This document shows positions 7,818 through 16,387 of a stretch of DNA of 32,217 nt, piece by piece. The notes below the pieces were generated by a model, which was given only the letters and a program-made list of their open reading frames with translations, did not search any database and had not been told where the DNA came from. The DNA comes from CADEFQ01 sp035433705 (GTDB lineage Bacteria > Pseudomonadota > Gammaproteobacteria > Steroidobacterales > Steroidobacteraceae): assembly GCA_035433705.1 (NCBI GenBank), contig DAORVK010000028.1:1-32217 (forward strand). Direction: 5' to 3'. Both the position numbers and the translations under genes were made by a program. Positions within the stretch are counted from its first letter, which is position 1, and each line of letters begins with the position of its first letter.

Positions 7818-9063
7818 CGTCGAAGCGCGTGACGTCCGGAGGGGTCGTTGCCTGCAGCTCGCGCGCGACTCTTTCCGCCTGGGTCATCGCGCGCAGCAGG
7901 TTCTCCCCCGCGAGCTTCTTCAGGTCACGGTCGGACCAGCCGCGGCGAATGAGCTCGGCGAAAAGATTCGGATACATCGACACGTCGGAGAGGCCCTCGG
8001 GCCACTGGTCGTTGCCGTCGAAGTCGCCGCCGATGCCGACATTGTCGATGCTGGCGACCTTGACCACATGCTCGATGTGGTCGGCCACGTCCTTGACCGT
8101 GACCGGCGGCAGCTTGATGTTCTTGAGTTTCTCGTACGCGGCGCGCCGCTCCTCGTCCGTCTTCGCCGAGCCGGCACTCTGGTAGAACTCTTTCATCACC
8201 GGAAACAGCGTATTCGCCGCGTCCTGCGAGACGAAGCCGGCGACGAAGGTGACCATCAGCACGCCGCCGTTTGCGGGCAGGCGTGCGATCACGTCGTCCG
8301 GGACATTGCGCGGGATGTCGACCAGCGCGCGCGCCGCGGCGTGCGAGAAGATCACCGGGGCCTTCGAGACATCGAGCGCATCGCGCATCGTGTCAGCGGC
8401 AGTGTGCGAGAGGTCGACGAGCATGCCGAGGCGGTTCATCTCGCCCACGACCCTCTCGCCGAAGGGTGAGAGTCCGCCGGACTTCGGCGTGTCCGGCATC
8501 GCGGAATCCGCCCAGTCGGTGTGCGAATTGTGGGTGAGGGTCATGTAGCGCGCGCCGAGATCGTAGTACGCGCGCAGCGCGCCGAGAGAGTTCTCGATGG
8601 CCTGGCCGCCTTCCATGCCGAGGAGGGAGGCGATGCGGTGCGCGCGATGGGCCGCGCGGATATCGGCGGCGCTGCCCGCGAAGCGGAATGTGTCAGGGTA
8701 GCGGTTGATGATCTGCCGCGCGATGTCGATCTGCTCGAGCTGCATGCGCGCGAATCCGCCCTTTGCTTCGCCCGGGATGTAGACGGACCAGAACTGCGCG
8801 CCGACGTGGCCGGCGCGCAGGCGCGGGATATCGGTCTGACCGGGCGCACGACCGCGCAGGTCGTAAGCGGCGACATTGCCGGGCGCGCCCTTCGCGCCAC
8901 GGATCGTGATGGGCAGGTCGTTGTGTCCATCGATCAGGATCGTCTGCGACAGCAGGCGGTTGGCGTGCGCGAGGGCATCATCCGCCGCGATGGCTGGCGC
9001 GCAGGCCGTGAGGGTGAGAAACAGCAGTCGTGTGGCCGGCCCGGGAAGAAACTGCGTTACCAT
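7795..9063 (-). CDS. Exported M19 dipeptidase (renal dipeptidase family)
   Basis: The product is 422 residues from ATG 9063, with GAGGA about 10 nt upstream. A signal peptide covers about residues 1-27 (LLFLTLTACAPAIAADD). It contains a Cys, so a lipoprotein form is possible. The binuclear zinc ligands of the family are visible: HND (H47, D49), Glu151 in MEGGQAIE, His220 in VDLSHT, His241 in FSHAAARAL, and Asp in GIGGDFDG. The family hydrolyses dipeptides, including those with a D-residue at the C-terminal position. It diverges from the M20 gene with 28 nt between start codons, and overlaps the end of alkB. Confidence 0.95.
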   Translation of the reverse strand: MVTQFLPGPATRLLFLTLTACAPAIAADDALAHANRLLSQTILIDGHNDLPITIRGAKGAPGNVAAYDLRGRAPGQTDIPRLRAGHVGAQFWSVYIPGEAKGGFARMQLEQIDIARQIINRYPDTFRFAGSAADIRAAHRAHRIASLLGMEGGQAIENSLGALRAYYDLGARYMTLTHNSHTDWADSAMPDTPKSGGLSPFGERVVGEMNRLGMLVDLSHTAADTMRDALDVSKAPVIFSHAAARALVDIPRNVPDDVIARLPANGGVLMVTFVAGFVSQDAANTLFPVMKEFYQSAGSAKTDEERRAAYEKLKNIKLPPVTVKDVADHIEHVVKVASIDNVGIGGDFDGNDQWPEGLSDVSMYPNLFAELIRRGWSDRDLKKLAGENLLRAMTQAERVARELQATTPPDVTRFDATSPGGR

Positions 9064-9091
9064 TTCGTCATATCCTCGTGGAGAGCAGCCC

Positions 9092-10534
9092 ATGACTCTA
9101 ATGCGCCTCGCCCTCGTGAGTCTCCTGATTCTTGCGACCTCACCGGTACGCGGCGCCGACCTCGCCGCACGCGACCGGGACTTCCTGCTGCAGGCGGTCA
9201 ACGCGCATGCGAAGGAAAGCAGTGAGGCGGCACTTGCGATCTGGCGTTACGCCGAGGTCGGCTACCAGGAGCAGGAAAGCACCGCGGTGCTGCAGAAGGA
9301 GCTCGCCGCTGCGGGTTTCACTGTGAAGGCCGGGGTTGCCGACATGCCGACGAGTTTCGTTGCGACGGCCGGCGCGGGCAGGCCGGTAATCGCCATTCTT
9401 GCGGAATTCGACGCGTTGCCGGGCCTGTCGCAGGCAGCCGTTGCCGCACGCAGTCCGATCGAAGGCAAGAGCGCTGCGCATGCCTGCGGCCACAATCTCT
9501 TCGGAGCGGGGTCGGCGGGCGCCGCCATCGCGATCAGGGAGTGGCTCGCGGCGCGCAAGCTCCCGGGCACGATCCGCGTCTACGGCACGCCGGCGGAGGA
9601 AGGTGGTGCGGGCAAGGTATACATGGTGCGCGCGGGCCTCTTCGACGACGTCGATGTGGCGCTGCACTGGCATGCGGCCGATCGCAATGACGCCAGCCAG
9701 AACGGCTCGAACAGCAACAAGTCGGGCAAGTTCCGCTTCCACGGTGTGTCGAGCCACGCTGCCGCCGCGCCGGAGAAAGGCCGCTCCGCACTCGATGCCG
9801 TCGAGGCGATGGACATGATGGCGAACATGATGCGCGAACACATGCCGCAGCAAGCGCGCCTGCACTACGTGATCACGCGCGGGGGTTCGGCGCCGAACGT
9901 CGTTCCCGATTTCGCGGAAGTGTTCTATTACGTGCGCCACCCGGATCCGGAGGTCGTTCAGGCGTTGTGGGAGCGGCTCACGAAGATCGCGCAAGGCGCG
10001 GCGCTCGGCACCGGCACGACGTGGGATGTCGAAGTGATCCATGGTGCGTATCCGCTGCTCCCGAACCACACGCTCGGTCACGTGATGCAGGCCGGTCTCG
10101 AGCGGGTGGGCGGCGTGCAGTACGACGCGCAGGAGTCCGCGTTCGCGCAGCAAATTCACGCCACGCTGACGAGCCCGTCGCGCGCGCTCGGCACCGAGCG
10201 CGTGGTGCAGCCCTACGCGCCGGAGCAGCACTATGGCTCGACCGACGTGGGCGACGTGAGCTGGACCGTGCCGACCGTCGGCCTGAATACGGCGACCTGG
10301 GTACCCGGCACTGCCGCGCACAGCTGGCAGGCGGCGGCTGCGGGTGGCATGAGTATCGGCATCAAAGGCATGGAGAACGCGTCGAAGGTGCTCGCGCTGA
10401 CTGCGGCGCGCCTGTACCTCGATCCGGCACTCGTGAAGAAGGCGCGTGCGGAATTCGATGCAGCGCGCGGCGCTGATTTCGTCTACCGGCCCATGGTCGG
10501 CGATCGCATGCCGCCGCTCGACTTTCGCGATTAG
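9092..10534 (+). CDS. Exported M20 amidohydrolase (AbgB-like)
   Basis: The product is 480 residues. The start is ATG 9092 with GGAGAG upstream, and a signal peptide covers about residues 1-21 (cleavage near RGAD). Metal-site motifs are HACGHNLFG (residues 130-138, Cys132 and His134), the catalytic pair EE in PAEEGGAGK (169-170) and HWHA (192-195). The dimerisation insert (FHGVSSHAAAAPEKGRSALD) is present. The family removes acyl or aminobenzoyl groups from amino acids, for example p-aminobenzoyl-glutamate in AbgB. The signal peptide suggests action on external peptides or amides. It pairs divergently with the M19 dipeptidase. Confidence 0.93.
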   Translation: MTLMRLALVSLLILATSPVRGADLAARDRDFLLQAVNAHAKESSEAALAIWRYAEVGYQEQESTAVLQKELAAAGFTVKAGVADMPTSFVATAGAGRPVIAILAEFDALPGLSQAAVAARSPIEGKSAAHACGHNLFGAGSAGAAIAIREWLAARKLPGTIRVYGTPAEEGGAGKVYMVRAGLFDDVDVALHWHAADRNDASQNGSNSNKSGKFRFHGVSSHAAAAPEKGRSALDAVEAMDMMANMMREHMPQQARLHYVITRGGSAPNVVPDFAEVFYYVRHPDPEVVQALWERLTKIAQGAALGTGTTWDVEVIHGAYPLLPNHTLGHVMQAGLERVGGVQYDAQESAFAQQIHATLTSPSRALGTERVVQPYAPEQHYGSTDVGDVSWTVPTVGLNTATWVPGTAAHSWQAAAAGGMSIGIKGMENASKVLALTAARLYLDPALVKKARAEFDAARGADFVYRPMVGDRMPPLDFRD

Positions 10535-10546
10535 GGTTTGCGGCGC

Positions 10547-11443
10547 TCAGAGCAGCGCGTCGATCGCGGGTACGGTGATCAGGGACAGGACGACGCCGAT
10601 CGCGAGCGTTGCATTGGCGACCGTGGCATCGAGCTTGTGCTCCTCTGCAAGGATCGCCGCGGACACCATCGGCCCGATTGCAGCCTGCAGCACCGCGACG
10701 ACGAGCGTGAGACCGCGCGCGCCGACGGCGAGGCCGAAGGCGTAAACGAGCGCCGGTGCGGCCGCGAGCTTCCAGGCGAGCCCGATGCCGATGGCGCGCC
10801 ATGCATCTGCGCGCACGCGCAGGCTGAGCTGCAGCCCGATCGAGAGCAATGCGAGCGGCGACAGCGTTGCGCCAAGGAGATGCAATACACGCTCGAGCCC
10901 GTCAGGCCAGCCGCCGAAGCGCCCGGCTGCAACGCCCACGAGGCAGGCGACGAACGGCGGGAACAGCACGATGCGCCTCACAAGTGTCGCAGGATGAGTG
11001 CGGTCGCCACCGTACCAGGACGCCACGATCACGCCGCCCGTCGCGAGCGCAATGAAGCCGCCGAACTGGTCCGCGACGACTGCCAGCGGCAGTGCCTCGA
11101 TGCCGCGCAGCGCTTCGATGAGTGGGTAGCCGATGAACGCGGTGTTGCCGAAACCTCCGACGAGCGCGACTGCGCCGGTGCGCGCGCGTGACCAGCCAAG
11201 GCGTCCACCGGCGAACGCCGCGACACCCCAGCCGCCTGCGAATACGATCCACATGGATGCGACGAGGAACCACAGGTCGCGCTCGAACGACAACCGGGGC
11301 AGCAACGCGAGGATGAGCGCCGGCAGCGCAATGCGCAGGATCCAGGCGTTGAGCAGGTGGATGAGGCGCTGTGGCACGACCCACAGGAGATTCGCGACGA
11401 TCCCGAGCAGCAGGCAGCCGGCAAGCAGCAGGAGAGGCAGCAT
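10547..11443 (-). CDS. AEC-family (auxin efflux carrier-like) permease
   Basis: The product is 298 residues, starting at ATG 11443 (MLPLLLLAGCLLLG). A GTG at 11488 would add 15 polar residues. About ten hydrophobic helices in two five-helix halves are visible, with the conserved GGFGNTAFIGYPL in the first half and the matching QAAIGPMVSAAILAEEH region in the second. The family transports small carboxylates such as malate. It lies tail to tail with the M20 gene, with 12 nt between them, and diverges from the DOMON-like gene. Confidence 0.88.
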   Translation of the reverse strand: MLPLLLLAGCLLLGIVANLLWVVPQRLIHLLNAWILRIALPALILALLPRLSFERDLWFLVASMWIVFAGGWGVAAFAGGRLGWSRARTGAVALVGGFGNTAFIGYPLIEALRGIEALPLAVVADQFGGFIALATGGVIVASWYGGDRTHPATLVRRIVLFPPFVACLVGVAAGRFGGWPDGLERVLHLLGATLSPLALLSIGLQLSLRVRADAWRAIGIGLAWKLAAAPALVYAFGLAVGARGLTLVVAVLQAAIGPMVSAAILAEEHKLDATVANATLAIGVVLSLITVPAIDALL

Positions 11444-11518
11444 GCCGCGAGTGTGCGCAAGTGCGTGTCGCGAGGCCAGCGCGAGCACGCGGGGTCGAAA
11501 ATTGATGCATCATGGGGC

Positions 11519-12064
11519 GTGCACCTGCTTCACGCCCACGGCGACCCCGCCGGTCTGCCGATCGAACGAGTCGAGGCGAGCCTGCAGCTCGAAAAGGGTG
11601 ACGGGCCGGCAGCGCTCGTGGTGCGATTCCGGCTCGTCGGCGACCTTGCGCAACTCGCCATACCACCACGCGGGCCGGGAGGCCGCGCAGAGGGCCTCTG
11701 GCGTCATACCTGCTTCGAGTTCTTCGTGCGGCCGCGCGCTGCTGCGGGCTATTCGGAGGTGAACCTCGCGCCTTCGACGGAGTGGGCTGCGTATGCGTTC
11801 AGTGCCTATCGCGCGGGCATGCGCCCGATCGGGCCCGTCTCGGCGCAGATCGATGTTGCATCATCGGCGCATCTGCTCACGCTCGTCGCCACGTTGCCAC
11901 TCGCCTCACTCGTCCATGAAGCGGCTGCGACCTACGAGGTGGCGCTGTCGGCGGTAATCGAGGCGCGAAGTGGCACACTCTCGTATTGGGCACTCGCGCA
12001 TCCTGATCCGCAGCGCCCCGATTTCCACCACCCGGAAAGTTTCGTGCATGAAATGCGGCATTGA
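11519..12064 (+). CDS. DOMON-like domain protein
   Basis: The product is about 181 residues and is mostly beta-strand, with the family-like segments LWRHTCFEFFVRP, YSEVNLAPSTEWAAYAF and SYWALAHP..RPDFHH. The domain resembles a carbohydrate-binding beta sandwich. The start is uncertain. GTG 11519 gives the expected N-terminus (VHLLHAHGDPAG), and no ATG lies in frame close by. There is no signal peptide with this start. The gene overlaps the DUF1343 gene by 17 nt, so the products probably work in one process. A sugar-recognition role is inference. Confidence 0.72.
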   Translation: MHLLHAHGDPAGLPIERVEASLQLEKGDGPAALVVRFRLVGDLAQLAIPPRGPGGRAEGLWRHTCFEFFVRPRAAAGYSEVNLAPSTEWAAYAFSAYRAGMRPIGPVSAQIDVASSAHLLTLVATLPLASLVHEAAATYEVALSAVIEARSGTLSYWALAHPDPQRPDFHHPESFVHEMRH

Positions 12065-13250
12065 ACGGCTGACGGGCGAACCCGAACTGCGCCGCGCACT
12101 CACCGGGCGGCGCATCGCGCTGCTCGCGCACCCCGCCTCCGTGATGCCCGATCTCACCCATTCGCTCGATGCGCTCGCGGCGCTGCCCGATGTGCAGCTC
12201 TCATCGGCCTTCGGTCCGCAGCACGGCCTGCGGGGTGACAAACAGGACAACATGGTCGAATCGCCCGGTTTCATCGACCCGCGGCTCGGCATTCCGGTAT
12301 TCAGCCTCTATGGCGAGGTCCGCAAGCCGACCGCCGCGATGATGGACAGTTTCGATGTGCTGCTCGTCGACCTGCAGGATCTCGGCTGTCGCATCTACAC
12401 TTTCATCACGACGCTGCGCTACGTGCTCGAGGCGGCCGCGAAGCACGGCAAGGCCGTGTGGATTCTCGATCGGCCGAACCCCGTCGGGCGACCCATCGAG
12501 GGCACGCGTCTCGCGGCCGGCTGGGAGAGTTTCGTCGGCGCGGGCGCACTGCCGATGCGTCACGGGCTCACGATGGGCGAGCTCGCGCACTGGTTCGTCG
12601 CGACGCTGCGGCTCAAGGTCGACTACCAGGTCGTGACGATGCTGCACTGGCAGCCTCACGCGGCACCCGGTCATGGCTGGCCGCTCGGCGAGCGCGAGTG
12701 GGTCAATCCGAGCCCCAATGCGCCGAATCTTTCCATGGCTCGCTGCTACGCGGGCACCGTGATGCTGGAAGGCACGAACCTGTCGGAAGGGCGCGGCACC
12801 ACACGCCCGCTCGAGCTCTTCGGGGCACCCGACATCGATGCCATCGCGGTGCTGCGCGAGATGCAGCGCATCGCGCCCGAGTGGCTCGCGGGCTGTCGGC
12901 TGCGTCCCTGCTGGTTCGAGCCGACCTTTCACAAGCATGCGGGCAAGCTGTGCGCGGGGCTGCAGATCCATGTCGAGGCGGCAAGCTATGTGCACGAGGC
13001 GTTTCGGCCCTGGCGCCTGATGGCGGCGGCGTTCAAGGCAATCCGGCGCCTGCAGCCAGACTATCCGCTGTGGCGGGATTTTCCCTATGAGTATGAACGC
13101 GACCGGCTTGCAATCGACCTGATCAACGGCGGCAGCGCGCTGCGTGAATGGGTCGACGATGCGGCCGCGTCAGCGGCTGATCTCGATGCGCTCGCGACGC
13201 AGGACGAAGCAGGCTGGCGCGCAGAGCGCGAGAGCGTGCTGCTCTACTGA
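12048..13250 (+). CDS. DUF1343 protein, NamZ-type exo-N-acetylmuramidase (GH171)
   Basis: The product is 400 residues. Conserved family blocks in order are FGPQHGLRG (55-63), FSLYGEVRKP (85-94), DLQDLGCRIYTF (108-119), DRPNPVGRPIEG (141-152), LPMRHGLTMGELA (168-180), NPSPNAPN, EGTNLSEGRGTTRPLE and FEPTFHKHAGK. The characterised member NamZ of Bacillus subtilis removes terminal MurNAc from peptidoglycan fragments. This protein lacks a signal peptide (it starts MKCGIERL), so it may act in the cytoplasm on imported fragments. ATG 12048 has GGAAAG about 9 nt upstream and overlaps the DOMON-like gene. The stop overlaps the convergent DUF3014 gene by 7 nt. Confidence 0.9.
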   Translation: MKCGIERLTGEPELRRALTGRRIALLAHPASVMPDLTHSLDALAALPDVQLSSAFGPQHGLRGDKQDNMVESPGFIDPRLGIPVFSLYGEVRKPTAAMMDSFDVLLVDLQDLGCRIYTFITTLRYVLEAAAKHGKAVWILDRPNPVGRPIEGTRLAAGWESFVGAGALPMRHGLTMGELAHWFVATLRLKVDYQVVTMLHWQPHAAPGHGWPLGEREWVNPSPNAPNLSMARCYAGTVMLEGTNLSEGRGTTRPLELFGAPDIDAIAVLREMQRIAPEWLAGCRLRPCWFEPTFHKHAGKLCAGLQIHVEAASYVHEAFRPWRLMAAAFKAIRRLQPDYPLWRDFPYEYERDRLAIDLINGGSALREWVDDAAASAADLDALATQDEAGWRAERESVLLY

Positions 13251-14017
13251 GGCGCAGTTGCGATCAGCGCGCGCAGCGCCGCGAGCTTGTCCTTCACGAT
13301 TGCCGCATTGGCAGGGCCCATGCGCAGCAGCAGCTTCTGGCCCGCGGAGCGCGCCTCGAGCGCCGGGTCCCTGTAGCGGAAATAGACGCTCGGCTGCTCG
13401 AGCTCGGGGAGGCCCTCCAGCTGCGGGGCCTCGAGCAGGTGGTCGATCACGGCGACCACGCGGTCGTTGAAGTACTGGCCGGGCTTGCCGACCTCACCAT
13501 AGGCCTGTTGCAGCAGCGGATAGACACGCCGGTAGAGCGCGGCGAGGTTCGCAACATCGAGCTGCGCGATGACCTGCACGTAGGGTGCATAGCGCGCATA
13601 GTTCGTCTCGCTGAGAAAAATGCGCTCGCCATCGCGCGTCACCGTGAGGCTGCCGGGAACCGGTCCCACCGCCCGTGCAAGCACAGGGACTTTCTCGCGC
13701 GCGAGGTTGTCAACGGTGACGGCAATGCGCCGCACGACGCCCGGCGTCGCAATGAAATCCCGCGCCGGCTGGGCACCGATGAGTTCGGAGAGCGCCGCGC
13801 TCATGAAAGCGTCACTGTCGGCGAGCGCCGGGAGCGGCGCTGCCGGCGCTTCGACGGGCGGGGGTGGTAGCGGGTGCTCGACGACGGGCTCGTCGATCGT
13901 GGGGCCGGCAGCCGGCGGAGGCGGCGGCTCGGCCATACGCTTCGGCCAGAAGAGCAGTGCGAGCCCGACGATTGCCACAACCGCCACCAGGGCGCCGATG
14001 ACGAGACGATGTCGCAT
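13244..14017 (-). CDS. DUF3014 membrane-anchored protein
   Basis: The product is 257 residues. It has one N-terminal TM helix (about 5-24), then a Pro-rich linker (about 31-64, runs of PPPPP). A conserved periplasmic domain follows from DSDAFMSAALSELIG onward, with FIATPGVVRRIAVTVDNLA and the FLSETNYARYAPYVQ region. The layout matches DUF3014, whose function is unknown. It starts at ATG 14017, divergent to the DUF885 gene, and overlaps the end of the DUF1343 gene. Confidence 0.85.
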   Translation of the reverse strand: MRHRLVIGALVAVVAIVGLALLFWPKRMAEPPPPPAAGPTIDEPVVEHPLPPPPVEAPAAPLPALADSDAFMSAALSELIGAQPARDFIATPGVVRRIAVTVDNLAREKVPVLARAVGPVPGSLTVTRDGERIFLSETNYARYAPYVQVIAQLDVANLAALYRRVYPLLQQAYGEVGKPGQYFNDRVVAVIDHLLEAPQLEGLPELEQPSVYFRYRDPALEARSAGQKLLLRMGPANAAIVKDKLAALRALIATAPQ

Positions 14018-14044
14018 GTGCCTACCGTAATCGACCGGCCGTGA

Positions 14045-14071
14045 TTGTCAATGCTGCCTCTGCGGTAGGAT
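14045..14071 (+). promoter_or_regulatory. Possible sigma-70 promoter for DUF885 gene
   Basis: TTGTCA (14045-14050) matches five of six -35 positions. TAGGAT (14066-14071) matches four of six -10 positions, but the spacer is short at 15 nt. It lies 23 nt before the ATG. Confidence 0.3.
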
Positions 14072-14093
14072 ACGTACCAGGAGGAATCCACCC

Positions 14094-15830
14094 ATGACAC
14101 CGAATCGCGCAAGGGGTTTGATCGTCGCGGCGGCGCTCGCCGCGCTCACCACCGGTTGCCAGCGCAGCGAACCGGACGCCGAAAAGCCGGCGATGGCGCC
14201 GGCGGACGCGTGGGCAAGTATTCGCGATCATTTCATCGAAGATCGCCTGGCGAGCAATCCGCCGTTCGCCGTGGACAGCGGCCGGCACGAGTTCGACGGC
14301 AAGTTGCCCGACTGGAGCAAGGCGGGCATCGCGGCAAATATCGCCCGCTTGCACGAGACCCGTGATTCGGTGGCAAAGTTCGATACATCGCGCCTCGATG
14401 CGGCCCTCGCATTCGAGCGTGACTACCTGATCGCGCGCATCGACCGGGAGCTCTTCTGGCTCGAGAGCGGCGAGCAGCCGTTCACCAATCCAACGTTCTA
14501 TCTGGACGGCCTCAACCCTTCCGTATACCTCACGCGCGACTACGCGCCGCTGGCCGACCGCATGCGCGCGTACGTCGCCTATGCGAAGGCGGTGCCCGCG
14601 GCGGCGGGGCTCATCAAGGAGAATCTGCGGCTGCCGCTGCCGCGCACTTTCGTCGAGCGGGCGATCTCGGGCTTCGCGGGCTACGCGAGCTTCTTCGATG
14701 CCGATGTGCCGAAGATCTTCGCGCCGGTGGACGATGCGGCGCTGCAGGCCGAGTTCAGGACGGCGAACAAGGCGGCTGCCGATTCGATGCGCGATCTCGC
14801 GAAATACTTCGAGGCGCAGCGTGCAACTGCCACGCAGGGCTTTGCGCTCGGCGCGGAGAAGTTCGCGAGGATGCTCGCGATGACGGAAGGCGTCACGACA
14901 CCGCTCGCCGAGCTCGAGAAGATCGGCCAGGCCGATCTCGACCGCAATCTCGCCGCGGTGAATGAGGCCTGCGGCAAGTTCGCGCCGGGCAAGTCGATTC
15001 CTGCCTGCTTCGCGAAGTTGAACGCCGACAAACCCAGGGGTGGACCGGTCGCGGCGGCGACCGAACAGCTCGTCGAGCTGCGCAAGTTCGTCATCGACAG
15101 GAAAGTCGTCTCGGTACCCAACGATGAACAGGCACTGGTGCGCGAGGCGCCCCCCTACAACCGCGCCAACTCGGCGTACATCGAGATTCCGGGGCCCTTC
15201 GAGAAGCCGCTGCCGGCGATCTACTACATTGCGCCGCCCGACCCGGCCTGGAGCAAGGCAGACCAGCTCGCCTATATCCCGGGCAAGGATGATCTCCTCT
15301 TCACGTCCGTGCACGAGGTCTGGCCAGGTCACTTCCTCAATTTCCTGCATGCGAACGAGTCGAAGTCGATGATCGGGCGCCTCTTCGTCGGCTATGCGTT
15401 CGCGGAGGGCTGGGCGCACTACACCGAGGAAATGATGTGGGACATGGGGCTCGACGCCGGTGACGCGGAAGCGCACGTCGGCCAGCTTTCGAATGCGCTG
15501 CTGCGCAACGTGCGCTTCATGTCGGCAATCGGGCTGCACACCGGCGGCATGACGGTCGAGCAGTCGGAGCGCATGTTCCGCGAACAGGCGTTCCAGGACC
15601 CGGGCAATGCGCGCCAGCAGGCCGCCCGCGGCACCTACGATCCCGCCTATCTGAACTACACCATGGGCAAGTTGATGATCCTGAAATTGCGCACCGACTG
15701 GACTTCGACTCGCGGCGGGCGTGGCGCGTGGAAGGACTTCCACGACGCATTCCTCTCCTACGGCGGCCCGCCGATCCCGATGGCAAGGAAGGCGATGCTC
15801 GGCAAGGATGACGACGGGGTGCTCTTCTAG
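14094..15830 (+). CDS. DUF885 lipoprotein, putative metallopeptidase-like enzyme
   Basis: The product is 578 residues. The start is ATG 14094, with GGAGGAA about 9 nt upstream. A lipoprotein signal ends in LTTGC (Cys22). The DUF885 signature HEVWPGHF (407-414), a metal-site-like H-E-x-x-P-G-H arrangement, is followed by GYAFAEGWAHYTEEMMWD, where the second Glu-rich helix of the family lies. The fold resembles HExxH peptidases, but activities are poorly defined. The next Asp (Q23-R24) does not follow the Asp+2 inner-membrane retention rule, so outer-membrane sorting is likely. Confidence 0.9.
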   Translation: MTPNRARGLIVAAALAALTTGCQRSEPDAEKPAMAPADAWASIRDHFIEDRLASNPPFAVDSGRHEFDGKLPDWSKAGIAANIARLHETRDSVAKFDTSRLDAALAFERDYLIARIDRELFWLESGEQPFTNPTFYLDGLNPSVYLTRDYAPLADRMRAYVAYAKAVPAAAGLIKENLRLPLPRTFVERAISGFAGYASFFDADVPKIFAPVDDAALQAEFRTANKAAADSMRDLAKYFEAQRATATQGFALGAEKFARMLAMTEGVTTPLAELEKIGQADLDRNLAAVNEACGKFAPGKSIPACFAKLNADKPRGGPVAAATEQLVELRKFVIDRKVVSVPNDEQALVREAPPYNRANSAYIEIPGPFEKPLPAIYYIAPPDPAWSKADQLAYIPGKDDLLFTSVHEVWPGHFLNFLHANESKSMIGRLFVGYAFAEGWAHYTEEMMWDMGLDAGDAEAHVGQLSNALLRNVRFMSAIGLHTGGMTVEQSERMFREQAFQDPGNARQQAARGTYDPAYLNYTMGKLMILKLRTDWTSTRGGRGAWKDFHDAFLSYGGPPIPMARKAMLGKDDDGVLF

Positions 15831-15842
15831 GCGCCCCGCCGC

Positions 15843-16103
15843 TCAGCCTCCTGCGCGTTTCGCGTCGAAGCCGCGGGCGCGCAGCGCTGCGACGATCGCG
15901 TCCCGTTGATCGCCCTGGATTTCGATCACGCCGTCCTTGACTGTCCCGCCGCAACCGCAGCGGCGCTTGAGGTCGCCGGCCAGCGCCTCGAGTTCGGCCA
16001 CCGACAGCCGCAGGCCCGTGATCAACGTGACTCCCTTGCCCCCGCGACCCTTCGTTTCGCGGCCGACGCGCACCGGGACCGGCTTGCCTGAGGTGCTCTT
16101 CAC
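15843..16103 (-). CDS. yciH: SUI1/eIF1-like translation factor YciH
   Basis: The product is 86 residues. The C-terminal two thirds match E. coli YciH closely: GGKGVTLITGL (21-31), RCGCGGTVKDGVIEIQGDQRD (48-68) and a final AGG. It lacks the N-terminal 20 residues of E. coli YciH but holds the full SUI1 domain. The family discriminates start sites and may affect fidelity under stress. The start is GTG 16103 (VKSTSGKPVPVRVGRETKGRG). No Shine-Dalgarno is visible. A TACAAT -10-like box ends 6 nt before the GTG, suggesting a leaderless mRNA. Confidence 0.92.
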   Translation of the reverse strand: MKSTSGKPVPVRVGRETKGRGGKGVTLITGLRLSVAELEALAGDLKRRCGCGGTVKDGVIEIQGDQRDAIVAALRARGFDAKRAGG

Positions 16104-16109
16104 GCGCGT

Positions 16110-16139
16110 ATTGTACGCGGCAGGGCGCCCGCGATTTAA
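16110..16139 (-). promoter_or_regulatory. Candidate promoter for yciH (leaderless)
   Basis: On the minus strand a TACAAT -10 box (16115-16110) lies 6 nt before the GTG start. A weak TTAAAT -35 (16139-16134) is 18 nt upstream of it. Transcription would begin at or next to the start codon. It overlaps the plus-strand promoter of the EF-hand gene. Confidence 0.4.
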
Positions 16140-16140
16140 T
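16111..16140 (+). promoter_or_regulatory. Candidate promoter for EF-hand/MFS operon
   Basis: The -35 is TTGTAC (16111-16116, three of six matches) and the -10 is TTTAAT (16135-16140, five of six), with an 18-nt spacer. The predicted transcript starts near 16147. The ATG at 16139 would then not be transcribed, so translation starts at 16160 behind AAGGGGG. Confidence 0.42.
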
Positions 16141-16159
16141 GGCGACCAAGGGGGTGGGT

Positions 16160-16387
16160 ATGGGCGCGATGACACCGGAGGCGATCGCGGAGTTGCGCGG
16201 GCGCTTCCACGAGTACGACGGCGACGACGATGGCCGGATCGTGTTCGCGGAATTCTGCGAGCTGCTGGCCGAACTGGACGAAGACCTGTCGAAGGAGGAA
16301 TGCCAGCTCGCATTCCAGGGCGCCGATCATGATGACGATGGCGTCATCGGCTTCGACGAATTCGCGGCATGGTGGATCGGTAGTTGA
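16160..16387 (+). CDS. Two-EF-hand calcium-binding protein
   Basis: The product is 75 residues. Two canonical 12-residue calcium loops are present, DGDDDGRIVFAE and DHDDDGVIGFDE. Each has Asp at 1, 3 and 5, Gly at 6, Ile at 8 and Glu at 12, flanked by helices as in a calmodulin lobe. There is no signal peptide, so it is cytoplasmic. Start 16160 is chosen because AAGGGGG sits about 6 nt upstream. ATG 16139 is in frame but overlaps the predicted -10 box. The stop TGA overlaps a TTG start of the MFS gene (TTGA at 16384-16387). It is probably a calcium sensor or buffer. The link to the transporter is inferred from this coupling. Confidence 0.88.
   Translation: MGAMTPEAIAELRGRFHEYDGDDDGRIVFAEFCELLAELDEDLSKEECQLAFQGADHDDDGVIGFDEFAAWWIGS

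Noticed and set aside
14022..15743. 573-residue open frame on the minus strand
   Set aside because: It is antisense to the well-supported DUF885 gene, rich in Arg/Gly/His and without recognisable motifs; long antisense frames are normal at this GC content.
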